DNA of 64,000 nucleotides from Streptomyces sp. f51 (GTDB taxonomy: Bacteria > Actinomycetota > Actinomycetes > Streptomycetales > Streptomycetaceae): the NCBI RefSeq assembly GCF_037940415.1, contig NZ_CP149798.1:3961001-4025000 (forward strand). Reading direction: 5' to 3'. Below the pieces are notes generated by a model that saw nothing but the letters and a program-made list of their open reading frames with translations, searched no databases and was not told the DNA's origin. This document shows, one piece after another, positions 41,269 through 50,039 of the stretch (its first letter is position 1; each line of letters starts with the position of its first letter). Position numbers and translations under genes: made by a program.

Positions 41269-43764
41269 TCACCCGTCCGGCCCCGACCGCTCTCCAGCGG
41301 GCTCTCCAGCCGGCTCTTCAGGTGCCGTCCGGAGCAGTTCGGTGAGAAGGCGTACGGCGCCTCTTTTGTGGAGCGGATCGTTGCCGTTACCGCATTTGGG
41401 GGACTGGATGCAGGAGGGGCAGCCGGCCTCGCACTCGCATGAGGCGATGGCCTGGCGGGTGGCCGTGAGCCAGGAGCGGGCGGTGTGGAAGGCGCGCTCG
41501 GCGAATCCGGCGCCACCGGGGTGGCCGTCGTACACGAAGACGGTGGGCAGGAGCGTGTCCGGGTGGAGGGGGACGGAGACGCCGCCGATGTCCCAGCGGT
41601 CGCAGGTGGCGAACAGCGGCAGCATGCCGATCGACGCGTGTTCGGCGGCGTGCAGGGTGCCGCCGAGGATCTCCGGGTTGATCCGGGCCGCGTCCAGCTG
41701 GTCCTCGGTGACCGTCCACCAGACGGCACGGGTTCGGAGCGTACGGGGAGGGAGGTCGAGCTTGGTCTCGCCGAGCACTTCACCGGTGATGACACGTCGG
41801 CGCAGGAAGGAGACGACCTGGTTGGTGACTTCGACGGAGCCGTAGCACAACCGGCCCTCACCCCAGGGGACTTCGACATCGGTTTCCAGGACGGCGATGG
41901 TGGTCGTGTCCCGGGCCACCGTCGAATACGGCGGGCTGGCCTCCTCGACCAGGGCGACGGAGTCCTCCAGGTCCAGCTTGCGCACCAGGTACGTACGGCC
42001 CTGGTGCAGATGGACCGCGCCCTCGTGGACCGCCGTGTGCGCGGCTCCCTCGTCGACCGTGCCGAGCAGGCGGCCGGTCCCGGCCTCGACGACCTGCACC
42101 GGGCTGCCGCCGCCCCCGCGGATGTCGGTCAGGTCCACGGCCCGCTCCTTGCGGGTCCAGTGCCAGGCCGTGGCGCGGCGGCGCAGCAGCTTCGCGGCCT
42201 CCAGCTGCGGCAGCAGTCCGGCGGCGGCCGGGCCGAAGAGTTCCAGGTCCTCGTCGGTGAGGGGGATCTCGGAGGCGGCGGCGCACAGGTGCGGGGCCAG
42301 GACATAGGGGTTGTCCGGGTCGAGGACGGTGGATTCCACCGGTTGGTCGAACAGGGCCTCGGGGTGATGGACGAGGAAGGTGTCCAGCGGGTCGTCCCGG
42401 GCGACCAGGATCGCGAGCGCGCCCTCACCGGAGCGGCCCGCGCGGCCGGCCTGCTGCCAGAGGGAGGCGCGGGTGCCCGGGTAACCGGAGATGACGACGG
42501 CGTCGAGGCCGGAGATGTCGACGCCGAGTTCGAGGGCGGTGGTGGCGGCAAGGCCGAGGAGTTCTCCGGAGTGCAGGGCGCGCTCCAGGGCGCGCCGTTC
42601 CTCGGGGAGGTAGCCGCCGCGGTAGGCGGCGACGCGCCGGGCCAGGGAGCGGTCGATCTCGGCGAGGCGTTCCTGGGCGATGACCGCGACCAGCTCGGCG
42701 CCACGCCGGGACCGTACGAAGGAGATCGAGCGCATGCCCTGGACGGTGAGGTCGGTCAGCAGATCGGCCGTTTCGGCGGTCGCGGTACGCCGTACGGGTG
42801 CACCTTTCTCACCGTGCAGCTCGGTGAGCGGGGGCTCCCACAGGGCGAACACGAGTTCCCCTCGCGGGGAGGCGTCGTCGGCCACCTCCACGACGGGGAG
42901 GCCGGTCAGGCGGCGCGCCGCGACCGAGGGCTCGGCGGCGGTGGCGGAGGCCAGCAGGAAGACGGGAGAGGCGCCGTAGCGGGCGCAGAGGCGGCGCAGA
43001 CGGCGCAGTACCTGGGCCACGTGGGAGCCGAAGACGCCGCGGTAGGTGTGGCACTCGTCGATGACGACGTAGCGCAGGGCGCGCAGGAAGGAGGACCAGC
43101 GGGGGTGGGAGGGCAATATCCCGCGGTGCAGCATGTCGGGGTTGGTCAGGACGTAGTTGGCGTACTGGCGTACCCACTCGCGTTCCTCGAAGGGCGTGTC
43201 GCCGTCGTACACGGCCGGGCGTACGGCGTTGCCCAGCGGGAGTGAAAGTTCCTTCACCGAGCGGCGCTGGTCGGCTGCCAGCGCCTTGGTGGGGGCGAGG
43301 TAGAGAGCGGTGGCACCCCGGCCGTTCGGGGCCTCGGAGCCCTCCAGGAGGGCTGTCAGGACCGGGGCGAGGTACGCCAGGGACTTGCCGGAGGCGGTGC
43401 CGGTGGCGACGATCACCGACTCGCCGTCCAGGGCGTGCTCGGCGACCTGGGCCTGGTGGGCCCAGGGGTGTTCGATGCCCGCCGCCTGGACGGCTGCGAT
43501 GACCTCCGAACGGATCCGGTCGGGCCAGACGGCATGGCGACCCGCTCGCGGGGGCAAGTGCTCCGTATGAGTGATGCGCGAAGCCCGGCTCGGCCCCGAG
43601 GCGAGCCGGTCCAGGACTGTGCTCGGCGAGGGGCGGGAAGCTGTGTCCGCCGAGGTTCGATCGGATCGGTGATTCTTGGCCATCGGCATCGAGTGTGTCA
43701 CTGGCGTGACGGACAATGGGCCCAAGGCGTCGTGCACGCCTGCCGGTAAGTGATTGAATGCCAT
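41269..43764 (-). CDS. MrfA-like DEAD/DEAH-box DNA helicase with Zn-binding C-terminus, 831 aa
   Basis: Helicase motifs in order: VIVATGTASGKSLAYLAP (I), PTKALAADQ (Ia), LRYVVIDECHTYRG (II, DECH), FLLASATAAEP (III), FVRSRRGAELVAVIAQERL (IV), GVDISGLDAVVISGYPG (V) and LWQQAGRAGRSGEG (VI). The C-terminal domain (DUF1998-like) ends with four cysteines, SCECEAGCPSCIQSPKCGNGN. This layout is that of B. subtilis MrfA, a 3'-5' helicase acting in mitomycin C repair. A similar repair role is inferred. The first 60 residues are poorly conserved; the start could be internal. Confidence 0.9.
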   Translation of the reverse strand: MAFNHLPAGVHDALGPLSVTPVTHSMPMAKNHRSDRTSADTASRPSPSTVLDRLASGPSRASRITHTEHLPPRAGRHAVWPDRIRSEVIAAVQAAGIEHPWAHQAQVAEHALDGESVIVATGTASGKSLAYLAPVLTALLEGSEAPNGRGATALYLAPTKALAADQRRSVKELSLPLGNAVRPAVYDGDTPFEEREWVRQYANYVLTNPDMLHRGILPSHPRWSSFLRALRYVVIDECHTYRGVFGSHVAQVLRRLRRLCARYGASPVFLLASATAAEPSVAARRLTGLPVVEVADDASPRGELVFALWEPPLTELHGEKGAPVRRTATAETADLLTDLTVQGMRSISFVRSRRGAELVAVIAQERLAEIDRSLARRVAAYRGGYLPEERRALERALHSGELLGLAATTALELGVDISGLDAVVISGYPGTRASLWQQAGRAGRSGEGALAILVARDDPLDTFLVHHPEALFDQPVESTVLDPDNPYVLAPHLCAAASEIPLTDEDLELFGPAAAGLLPQLEAAKLLRRRATAWHWTRKERAVDLTDIRGGGGSPVQVVEAGTGRLLGTVDEGAAHTAVHEGAVHLHQGRTYLVRKLDLEDSVALVEEASPPYSTVARDTTTIAVLETDVEVPWGEGRLCYGSVEVTNQVVSFLRRRVITGEVLGETKLDLPPRTLRTRAVWWTVTEDQLDAARINPEILGGTLHAAEHASIGMLPLFATCDRWDIGGVSVPLHPDTLLPTVFVYDGHPGGAGFAERAFHTARSWLTATRQAIASCECEAGCPSCIQSPKCGNGNDPLHKRGAVRLLTELLRTAPEEPAGEPAGERSGPDG

Positions 43765-43844
43765 CGCGGCTGGCGAACCGTCCCGGGGGCTCTGCCGAGG
43801 TGTCCCATGGGGCGACCGCTCGATAGCAAGGTGCTGGAGGATCC

Positions 43845-44198
43845 GTGGACCTGTCCCTGTCGACTCGCAATGTGTCCGGCCCCAACGGCGACCGTACGGT
43901 CGTCGAGGTCGGCGGCGAAATCGATGTATATACCGCGCCCAAGCTGCGTGAGCAGCTGGTCGAGCTGGTGAACGACGGCAGTTTCCACCTCGTCGTCGAC
44001 ATGGAGGGCGTCGACTTCCTCGACTCCACCGGTCTCGGCGTACTGGTGGGCGGCCTGAAGCGCGTCCGGGCCCATGAGGGCTCGCTGCGTCTGGTGTGCA
44101 ACCAGGAGCGCATTCTGAAGATCTTCCGTATTACCGGTCTCACCAAGGTGTTCCCGATCCACACCTCGGTGGACGAGGCGGTCAACGCGACCGACTGA
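43845..44198 (+). CDS. bldG: Anti-sigma factor antagonist BldG, 117 aa
   Basis: STAS-domain protein starting at GTG 43845 after [30 protein letters not shown] holds the phosphorylatable serine, Ser61 here (Ser57 in the 113-aa S. coelicolor protein as recalled; four residues, around SGPNG, are extra). Unphosphorylated BldG releases sigma factors by binding anti-sigma kinases. It is needed for aerial growth and antibiotic production. It lies 100 bp upstream of an RsbW-like gene, its known partner location. Confidence 0.96.
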   Translation: MDLSLSTRNVSGPNGDRTVVEVGGEIDVYTAPKLREQLVELVNDGSFHLVVDMEGVDFLDSTGLGVLVGGLKRVRAHEGSLRLVCNQERILKIFRITGLTKVFPIHTSVDEAVNATD

Positions 44199-44298
44199 CG
44201 GCCGGTCTCCGGGTCCGTGGGCCCGGTGTCGAACACATCGGGGACCGGGCCCACGGCCCGGCCCCCAGACAGCACGCCCGTAGTTCAGAGGGGGATGC

Positions 44299-44727
44299 AT
44301 GGCCACCGTTGAACTCCGCTTCAGCGCGCTGCCCGAGCACGTCAGGACCGCCCGACTGGTGGCGGCAGCGGTGGCGCGCAGGGCCGGAGTGGACGAGGCC
44401 GTCCTCGACGAGGTCAGGCTCGCCGTCGGTGAGGCCTGTACTCGTGCCGTCGGGCTGCACCAGAGCGGCGGTATCTCGGCGCCGGTGCATGTGACGCTGA
44501 TCGAGGAGGAGAAGCAGTTCTCCATCGAGGTCGGCGACGAGTCACCGGGTTCGGTGCCCGGTGGGGCGGCGTCCGGCGCCGTCTCGGACACGGACGCCGA
44601 GGAGGACGAGATGGGCCTCGCGGTCATCAGCGGCCTCGTCGACGACGTGGAAGTCATCGCCGGAGAGAACGGCGGACTGATCAGGATGAGCTGGCCCACC
44701 ACGCCGCCGGCCGTGGCTCTTTCCTGA
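44299..44727 (+). CDS. RsbW-like anti-sigma factor / BldG partner, 142 aa
   Basis: A GHKL-type ATP-binding protein: DEVRLAVGEACTRAVGLH is the N box and DEMGLAVISGLVDDVEV the G1-like region. The G2 region is short. In S. coelicolor the gene next to bldG (SCO3548 from memory) encodes an anti-sigma factor bound by BldG. A GAGGGGG ribosome site precedes the ATG. A Gly/Ala/Ser/Asp-rich insertion (about 88-103) separates the two motifs. It closes the bldG operon, with a hairpin after it. Confidence 0.9.
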   Translation: MATVELRFSALPEHVRTARLVAAAVARRAGVDEAVLDEVRLAVGEACTRAVGLHQSGGISAPVHVTLIEEEKQFSIEVGDESPGSVPGGAASGAVSDTDAEEDEMGLAVISGLVDDVEVIAGENGGLIRMSWPTTPPAVALS

Positions 44728-44749
44728 CACCAGCCTCTCTTTCTTTGTC

Positions 44750-44780
44750 CCGAAGGGCCCTACTCGGTGGGGCCCTTCGG
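44750..44780 (+). terminator. Terminator of the bldG operon
   Basis: An 11-bp stem CCGAAGGGCCC (44750-44760)/GGGCCCTTCGG (44770-44780) lies 22 bp after the stop. Confidence 0.85.
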
Positions 44781-44828
44781 CATGTCCGGGAACCCGCACT
44801 CGTCCATATGGTGATCGTGCACGGCGTT

Positions 44829-44846
44829 TCGTGAATTGATTCACGA
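44829..44846. promoter_or_regulatory. 18-bp palindrome upstream of hppA
   Basis: TCGTGAAT-TG-ATTCACGA is a perfect inverted repeat 190 bp before hppA. Another pair, TGGCGC/GCGCCA, follows at 44851-44876. Together they look like operator DNA for a dimeric regulator of the pyrophosphatase promoter. No regulator can be named. Confidence 0.5.
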
Positions 44847-44991
44847 CCGGTGGCGCGATAATTGGATCAAGCGCCAATGCTTCTGGGGCATTACTGCATT
44901 TGGGTCCGTGAGCCCCTGTCGATCATTTGCTGAAGAGCAAGTGAAGGCTAATTCCGCTTACCGCGTACTGTTTTGATCAGGTTCCGGTACC

Positions 44992-44997
44992 TAGAAT
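44992..44997 (+). promoter_or_regulatory. -10 TAGAAT of hppA
   Basis: TAGAAT lies about 45 bp upstream of the hppA start in an AT-richer stretch. A good -35 at 17-18 bp is not obvious (TGTTTT is the closest). Confidence 0.4.
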
Positions 44998-45039
44998 CCG
45001 TCCACATCTTGAGCTCAGCCCAAGCGTCAAGGAGGACGA

Positions 45040-47448
45040 ATGGCGGGGCTTTCTACCCCTCATCAGTTTGACCACCCCACAACCTTCGCAGCCGCGGTTC
45101 TGACGGACGGCAACCGTCTCGTCGTGACGGTTGTCGCGGTCGTCGCCGTGGCAGCGCTCGTGGTCGCCGGGATCCTGGTACGCCAGGTTCTCGCGGCCGA
45201 CGAGGGCACCGACAGCATGAAGAAGATCGCGACGGCGATCCAGGAGGGCGCGAATGCCTACCTGGGTCGGCAGATGCGCACGCTCGGCGTATTCGCCGCC
45301 GTGGTGTTCTTCCTGCTCATGCTGCTTCCCGCGGACGACTGGAATCAGCGCGCCGGACGGTCGATCTTCTTCTTGATCGGCGCGGCGTTCTCGGCGACCA
45401 CCGGCTATATCGGTATGTGGCTCGCCGTACGGAGCAATGTCCGCGTGGCCGCCGCGGCAAGGGAAGCGACCCCGGCGGAGGGTGAGCCCGAAAAGGATCT
45501 CACCGCCGTCTCGCACAAAGCCATGAAGATCGCTTTCCGCACCGGTGGCGTCGTCGGCATGTTCACGGTGGGGCTCGGTCTGCTGGGCGCCTCCTGTGTG
45601 GTGCTCGTGTACGCGGCCAACGCGCCGAAGGTCCTCGAGGGCTTCGGTCTGGGCGCGGCACTGATCGCCATGTTCATGCGTGTCGGCGGCGGCATCTTCA
45701 CCAAGGCCGCCGACGTCGGTGCCGACCTGGTCGGCAAGGTCGAGCAGGGCATTCCGGAGGACGACCCGCGCAACGCCGCGACCATCGCCGACAACGTGGG
45801 CGACAACGTCGGCGACTGTGCCGGCATGGCCGCGGACCTCTTCGAGTCGTACGCCGTTACGCTCGTCGCCGCGCTGATCCTCGGCAAGGTGGCGTTCGGC
45901 GACTCCGGGCTCGCGTTCCCGCTGATCGTGCCCGCGATCGGCGTGATCACCGCGATGATCGGCATCTTCGCGGTGGCACCGCGGCACGCCGACCGCAGCG
46001 GTATGTCGGCGATCAACCGCGGGTTCTTCATCTCCGCCGTGGTCTCGCTCGTCCTCGTCGCCCTCGCCGTGTTCGTCTACCTTCCGGGGACCTACGCCGA
46101 ACTCGACGGGGTCACGGACGCGGCGATCAAGGCCAAGGGCGGTGACCCGCGGATCCTCGCACTCGTCGCCGTCGCGATCGGCATCGTCCTGGCGGCGCTC
46201 ATCCAGCAGTTGACCGGCTACTTCACCGAGACCAGCCGCCGTCCCGTCCGGGACATCGGCAAGAGTTCCCTGACCGGCGCGGCCACCGTGATCCTCGCCG
46301 GCATCTCCCTGGGTCTCGAATCGGCCGTCTACACCGCCCTGTTGATCGGTCTCGGCGTGTACGGGGCGTTCCTGCTGGGCGGTACGTCGATCCTGCTGGC
46401 GCTGTTCGCCGTGGCGCTCGCCGGAACGGGCCTGCTCACCACGGTCGGTGTCATCGTCGCCATGGACACCTTCGGTCCCGTCTCCGACAACGCGCAGGGC
46501 ATCGCCGAGATGTCCGGTGACGTCGAGGGCGCGGGCGCGCAGGTGCTCACCGACCTGGACGCCGTCGGCAACACCACCAAGGCCATCACCAAGGGCATCG
46601 CCATCGCCACCGCCGTACTCGCGGCCTCGGCCCTCTTCGGTTCGTACCGTGACGCGATCACCACGGCCGCGAGCGATGTGGGCGAGAAGGTCTCCGGACC
46701 GGGCGCGCCGCTGAACCTGATGATGGACATCTCGCAGCCCAACAACCTGGTGGGGCTCATCGCGGGCGCAGCGGTCGTCTTCCTCTTCTCGGGGCTGGCG
46801 ATCAACGCGGTGTCGCGGTCCGCCGGGGCCGTGGTCTACGAGGTGCGGCGGCAGTTCCGCGAACACCCCGGGATCATGGACTACTCGGAGAAACCCGAGT
46901 ACGGGAGAGTCGTCGACATCTGCACCAAGGACGCGTTGCGCGAACTCGCGACACCGGGTCTGCTCGCGGTGCTCACCCCGATCGCGATCGGCTTCACGCT
47001 CGGCGTCGGCGCGCTCGGTTCGTTCCTCGCCGGCGCCATCGGCACCGGCACGCTGATGGCGGTCTTCCTCGCCAACTCCGGCGGCGCGTGGGACAACGCC
47101 AAGAAACTCGTCGAGGACGGCCACCACGGCGGCAAGGGCAGTGAGGCCCATGAGGCGACGGTGATCGGTGACACGGTCGGTGACCCGTTCAAGGACACCG
47201 CCGGGCCCGCGATCAACCCGCTGCTGAAGGTCATGAACCTGGTGTCCCTGCTGATCGCTCCGGCGATCGTCAAGTTCTCGTACGGCGACGACAAGAGCGT
47301 CGGCGTGCGGGTGTTCATCGCCATCCTCGCGCTCATCGTGATCGTGGGCTCCGTGTACATCTCCAAGCGGCGCGGGATCGTCATGGGTGACGAGGAGGAC
47401 GACGACGAAGGGATCGCCAAGTCGGCCGATCCTGCGGTGGTTTCGTAA
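45040..47448 (+). CDS. hppA: Membrane proton-translocating pyrophosphatase, 802 aa
   Basis: ATG after AAGGAGGA. The substrate-binding signature is complete: GGIFTKAADVGADLVGKVE, then DDPRNAATIADNVGDNVGDC and AADLFESYAVT. About 15-16 transmembrane helices. Position-specific lysine in GNTTKAITKG (instead of alanine) marks the K+-independent subtype, a pure proton pump. It uses PPi from biosynthesis to pump protons. The C-terminus carries an acidic tail (GDEEDDDEG). Two hairpins follow. Confidence 0.97.
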   Translation: MAGLSTPHQFDHPTTFAAAVLTDGNRLVVTVVAVVAVAALVVAGILVRQVLAADEGTDSMKKIATAIQEGANAYLGRQMRTLGVFAAVVFFLLMLLPADDWNQRAGRSIFFLIGAAFSATTGYIGMWLAVRSNVRVAAAAREATPAEGEPEKDLTAVSHKAMKIAFRTGGVVGMFTVGLGLLGASCVVLVYAANAPKVLEGFGLGAALIAMFMRVGGGIFTKAADVGADLVGKVEQGIPEDDPRNAATIADNVGDNVGDCAGMAADLFESYAVTLVAALILGKVAFGDSGLAFPLIVPAIGVITAMIGIFAVAPRHADRSGMSAINRGFFISAVVSLVLVALAVFVYLPGTYAELDGVTDAAIKAKGGDPRILALVAVAIGIVLAALIQQLTGYFTETSRRPVRDIGKSSLTGAATVILAGISLGLESAVYTALLIGLGVYGAFLLGGTSILLALFAVALAGTGLLTTVGVIVAMDTFGPVSDNAQGIAEMSGDVEGAGAQVLTDLDAVGNTTKAITKGIAIATAVLAASALFGSYRDAITTAASDVGEKVSGPGAPLNLMMDISQPNNLVGLIAGAAVVFLFSGLAINAVSRSAGAVVYEVRRQFREHPGIMDYSEKPEYGRVVDICTKDALRELATPGLLAVLTPIAIGFTLGVGALGSFLAGAIGTGTLMAVFLANSGGAWDNAKKLVEDGHHGGKGSEAHEATVIGDTVGDPFKDTAGPAINPLLKVMNLVSLLIAPAIVKFSYGDDKSVGVRVFIAILALIVIVGSVYISKRRGIVMGDEEDDDEGIAKSADPAVVS

Positions 47449-47463
47449 CTCACAGGTTCCGCG

Positions 47464-47496
47464 CCCGACGCGGCACGGATTCCGTGCCGCGTCGGG
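47464..47496 (+). terminator. hppA terminator 1
   Basis: A 15-bp perfect stem (47464-47478 with 47482-47496) with loop ATT begins 15 bp after the stop codon. Confidence 0.85.
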
Positions 47497-47508
47497 GAGT
47501 GGGCCAAC

Positions 47509-47550
47509 GGGCGGGCGTACGGCACGTGTTGATGTGCCGTACGCCCGCCC
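47509..47550 (+). terminator. hppA terminator 2
   Basis: A 17-bp perfect stem (47509-47525 with 47534-47550) follows the first hairpin by 12 bp. Tandem strong hairpins suggest a need for tight insulation from the downstream gene. Confidence 0.8.
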
Positions 47551-47627
47551 TGTGTCTGTTCACGCCGTCTTCGTGAGCCTTCTCTCTCTTGGTGCAAATG
47601 GCTTCAATAGGTGTCGTACTGGACATT

Positions 47628-47654
47628 CGCCATATGGGTGTCGCCCACATGGCG
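47628..47654. promoter_or_regulatory. Inverted repeat upstream of lipoprotein gene
   Basis: CGCCATATGGG-TGTCG-CCCACATGGCG has 11-bp arms with one mismatch, 42 bp before the lipoprotein start. Its place between promoter and start suggests an operator or an mRNA hairpin. Confidence 0.5.
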
Positions 47655-47695
47655 TGTATGTTCCGGGGCCGAGAGCCATGGAAGGGACCAAACCG

Positions 47696-48280
47696 GTGAA
47701 CAAGAAGCTCGCGGCCGCACTGTCCGGCGGTGCGGTACTGGTGCTCGCGCTGTCCGGATGTGGCAGCAGCGGCAACAGCGGCAACGACAAGCTGAACTCC
47801 TGGGCCAAGCAGGTCTGCGACGCGGTGAAGCCGCAGGCGCAGAAGATCGAGGACGCGAACGCCGCGATCCAGAAGCAGACCTCGGACAACAGCACGCCGG
47901 ATGCCGTTCAGAAGACCGACGCACAGGCCTTCCAGGACATGTCCGACGCCTACAAGGCGATCGGCACCGCAGTCGACAACGCCGGACCGCCGGACGTGGA
48001 GGGCGGCAAGACGAAGCAGACCAACGCGGTCAAGGAGCTCCAGGGGATCTCCACCTCGTACGCCGCACTCAAGACGCAGGTCGCCAAGCTCGACACCAAG
48101 GACCAGGCCAAGTTCGCCGAGGGCCTCAAGGGCATCGCGACCCAGCTCGGCAAGCTGAGCCAGAGCGGCAGCGACGCTTTGAAGCAGCTGGAGGAGGGCG
48201 ACGTGGGCAAGGCGATGGCCCAGCAGGAGAGCTGCAAGTCGGCGTCGGCGTCCGGCTCCGCCGGGGCGGCCAACGGCTGA
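47696..48280 (+). CDS. Small helical lipoprotein, 194 aa
   Basis: The GTG at 47696 follows GGAAGGGA. The signal peptide VNKKLAAALSGGAVLVLALSGC has a lipobox LSGC near residue 22, then a Gly/Ser/Asn linker. The mature part is helical with regular Lys, Gln and Asp (WAKQVCDAVKPQAQKIEDAN; LKTQVAKLDTKDQAKFAEGL), perhaps a helical bundle with two cysteines that could pair (QVCD and ESCKS). It is a surface lipoprotein of unknown function, possibly a binding or chaperone-like protein. Confidence 0.85.
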   Translation: MNKKLAAALSGGAVLVLALSGCGSSGNSGNDKLNSWAKQVCDAVKPQAQKIEDANAAIQKQTSDNSTPDAVQKTDAQAFQDMSDAYKAIGTAVDNAGPPDVEGGKTKQTNAVKELQGISTSYAALKTQVAKLDTKDQAKFAEGLKGIATQLGKLSQSGSDALKQLEEGDVGKAMAQQESCKSASASGSAGAANG

Positions 48281-48287
48281 GACCGTC

Positions 48288-48357
48288 GGCAGCAGGCAGC
48301 AGGCAGCAGGCAGCAGGCAGCAGGCAGCAGGCAGCACGCAGCACGCAGCACGCAGCA
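48288..48357. repeat. Heptanucleotide repeat, (GGCAGCA)7(CGCAGCA)3
   Basis: Ten 7-bp copies follow the lipoprotein stop codon by seven bases; the last three have a C for G change at the first position. Confidence 0.95.
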
Positions 48358-48450
48358 GGCAGGCGGTACGGCAGGAGAGCAGGAGGGGCCCGGCGCGCAG
48401 GCGTGCCGGGCCCTCGGCATGCGCCGCGCCTGAGGCCCAGGCCGCCCTCG

Positions 48451-48477
48451 TTGTCCACAGGCAGGCCTCTGTCCACA
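48451..48477 (+). promoter_or_regulatory. Pair of DnaA-box-like sequences
   Basis: TTGTCCACA (48451-48459) and CTGTCCACA (48469-48477) lie in the same orientation 18 bp apart in non-coding DNA, both fitting the Streptomyces DnaA box (T/C)TGTCCACA. They may titrate DnaA or control the methyltransferase gene. Confidence 0.4.
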
Positions 48478-48509
48478 GGGGTGGGTGCCGGTGGGCGATA
48501 GCGGACACA

Positions 48510-50039
48510 ATGGGAGGCGTGAGTCACACCAGCCTGTCACCCTTGCCCTCGTCCGATCGTGCCGACACCGCCGCCCGGCTGCGGAGCGCCCTGCTCGAAG
48601 CCTCCTTCACCGCGGACGGTCTCCTCGACCTGCTCGGCGCCCCCGCGTACGCCGCGCTGGCGCGCAGCGAGACCGTGCCCGCCCTCCGGGCGACCCGTGG
48701 GGACACACCGCTGGAGACGCTCGTCAGACTGTTCCTGCTGCAACAGCCCGTTCCGTACGCACGTGTGGCGGACGTGCTGCCTGCCGAGGAAGCCCTGGAG
48801 AGCGGCTGGCTGACCCGGACGGGCGGGGACGAGGTCGCCGCGAGCGTCGACATCCGGCCCTATGGCGGACCGGACGGCGAGGACTGGTTCATCGTGTCCG
48901 ACCTCGGATGCGCCGTCGGCGGCGCGGGTGGCATCGGCAGCCGGGAGGAAGGGGTCGTCCTCGGAGTGGGAGGCGCCTCCACGACTCTCGCCGGCATCAC
49001 CGTCCGCAAGCCCGTCGACTCCGCGCTCGATCTCGGCACGGGTTCCGGAATCCAGGCCCTGCACGTCGCACAGCACGCCACACGCGTGACGGCGACCGAC
49101 CTGAACCCCCGCGCCCTGCACATCACCGCCCTGACCCTGGCGCTCTCCGGCGCCCCGGCCGCCGACCTGCGTCAGGGCTCCCTCTTCGAGCCGGTCCGTG
49201 CCGACGAGACGTACGACCTGATCGTCTCGAACCCGCCCTTCGTGATCTCTCCGGCCGCCCGGCTGACGTACCGCGACGGCGGAATGGGCGGGGACGATCT
49301 GTGCCGCACGCTCGTTCAGGAGTCGGGGGACCGGCTGAACGAAGGGGGATACGCCCAGTTCCTCGCCAACTGGCAGCACGTGGAGGGCGAGGACTGGCAG
49401 GACCGGCTGCGGTCCTGGGTGCCGCGCGGCTGTGACGCGTGGATCGTGCAGCGCGAGGTGCAGGACGTCACGCAGTACGCGGAGCTGTGGCTGCGCGACT
49501 CGGGCGACCACAGGGCCGACCCGGCCAGCTACCAGGCGCGGTACGACGCGTGGCTCGACGAGTTCGAGGCCCGCAAGGTGAAGGCCGTCGGCTTCGGATG
49601 GATCACGCTGCGCAGAACGGCGGCGGCCGAGCCCTCGATCACCGTCGAGGAGTGGCCGCACTCCGTCGAGCAGCCGCTCGGCGATGTCGTCCGTGAGCAC
49701 TTCGACCGGATCGACTATCTGCGACGACACGATGACGCGGGTCTGCTCGCCGGCCACTTCAGACTCGTGGCGGAGGTCGTGCAGGAGCAGGTCGGGCTGC
49801 CCGGCGCCGAGGACCCGGAGCACGTGGTGCTGCGTCAGCACCGGGGCATGCGCCGGGCGACCAAGGTGGACACGGTCGGCGCGGGCTTCGCCGGCGTGTG
49901 CGACGGCACGCTGAGCGCGGGGCGCATCCTCGACGCCATCGCCCAACTGGTCGGCGAGGATCCGGTGTTGCTGCGGGACCGGACGCCCGCACAGATCCGC
50001 CTGCTGGTCGAGCAGGGATTCCTGGAGCCGGTCGCGTAG
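48510..50039 (+). CDS. Class I SAM-dependent methyltransferase (HemK-like motif), 509 aa
   Basis: The N-terminal 160 residues are helical and unassigned. The methyltransferase domain has SALDLGTGSGIQALHVA (SAM site), VTATDLNPRALHITALTLA and DLIVSNPPFVISP. The NPPF motif marks N-methylation of an amide or amine, as in PrmC/HemK and RlmG-type enzymes. The C-terminal 200 residues are extra, with a possible winged-helix feature. The target may be rRNA or protein; unknown. The ATG at 48510 fits leaderless translation; GTG 48519 is possible. Confidence 0.85.
   Translation: MGGVSHTSLSPLPSSDRADTAARLRSALLEASFTADGLLDLLGAPAYAALARSETVPALRATRGDTPLETLVRLFLLQQPVPYARVADVLPAEEALESGWLTRTGGDEVAASVDIRPYGGPDGEDWFIVSDLGCAVGGAGGIGSREEGVVLGVGGASTTLAGITVRKPVDSALDLGTGSGIQALHVAQHATRVTATDLNPRALHITALTLALSGAPAADLRQGSLFEPVRADETYDLIVSNPPFVISPAARLTYRDGGMGGDDLCRTLVQESGDRLNEGGYAQFLANWQHVEGEDWQDRLRSWVPRGCDAWIVQREVQDVTQYAELWLRDSGDHRADPASYQARYDAWLDEFEARKVKAVGFGWITLRRTAAAEPSITVEEWPHSVEQPLGDVVREHFDRIDYLRRHDDAGLLAGHFRLVAEVVQEQVGLPGAEDPEHVVLRQHRGMRRATKVDTVGAGFAGVCDGTLSAGRILDAIAQLVGEDPVLLRDRTPAQIRLLVEQGFLEPVA

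Noticed and set aside
44977..47151. 724-codon minus frame opposite the pyrophosphatase
   Set aside because: Low-complexity mirror frame; the + frame is an unmistakable pyrophosphatase.
41161..48357. Heptamer and other short tandem arrays as CRISPR
   Set aside because: Units are 7-40 bp without unique spacers, and no cas genes are present.
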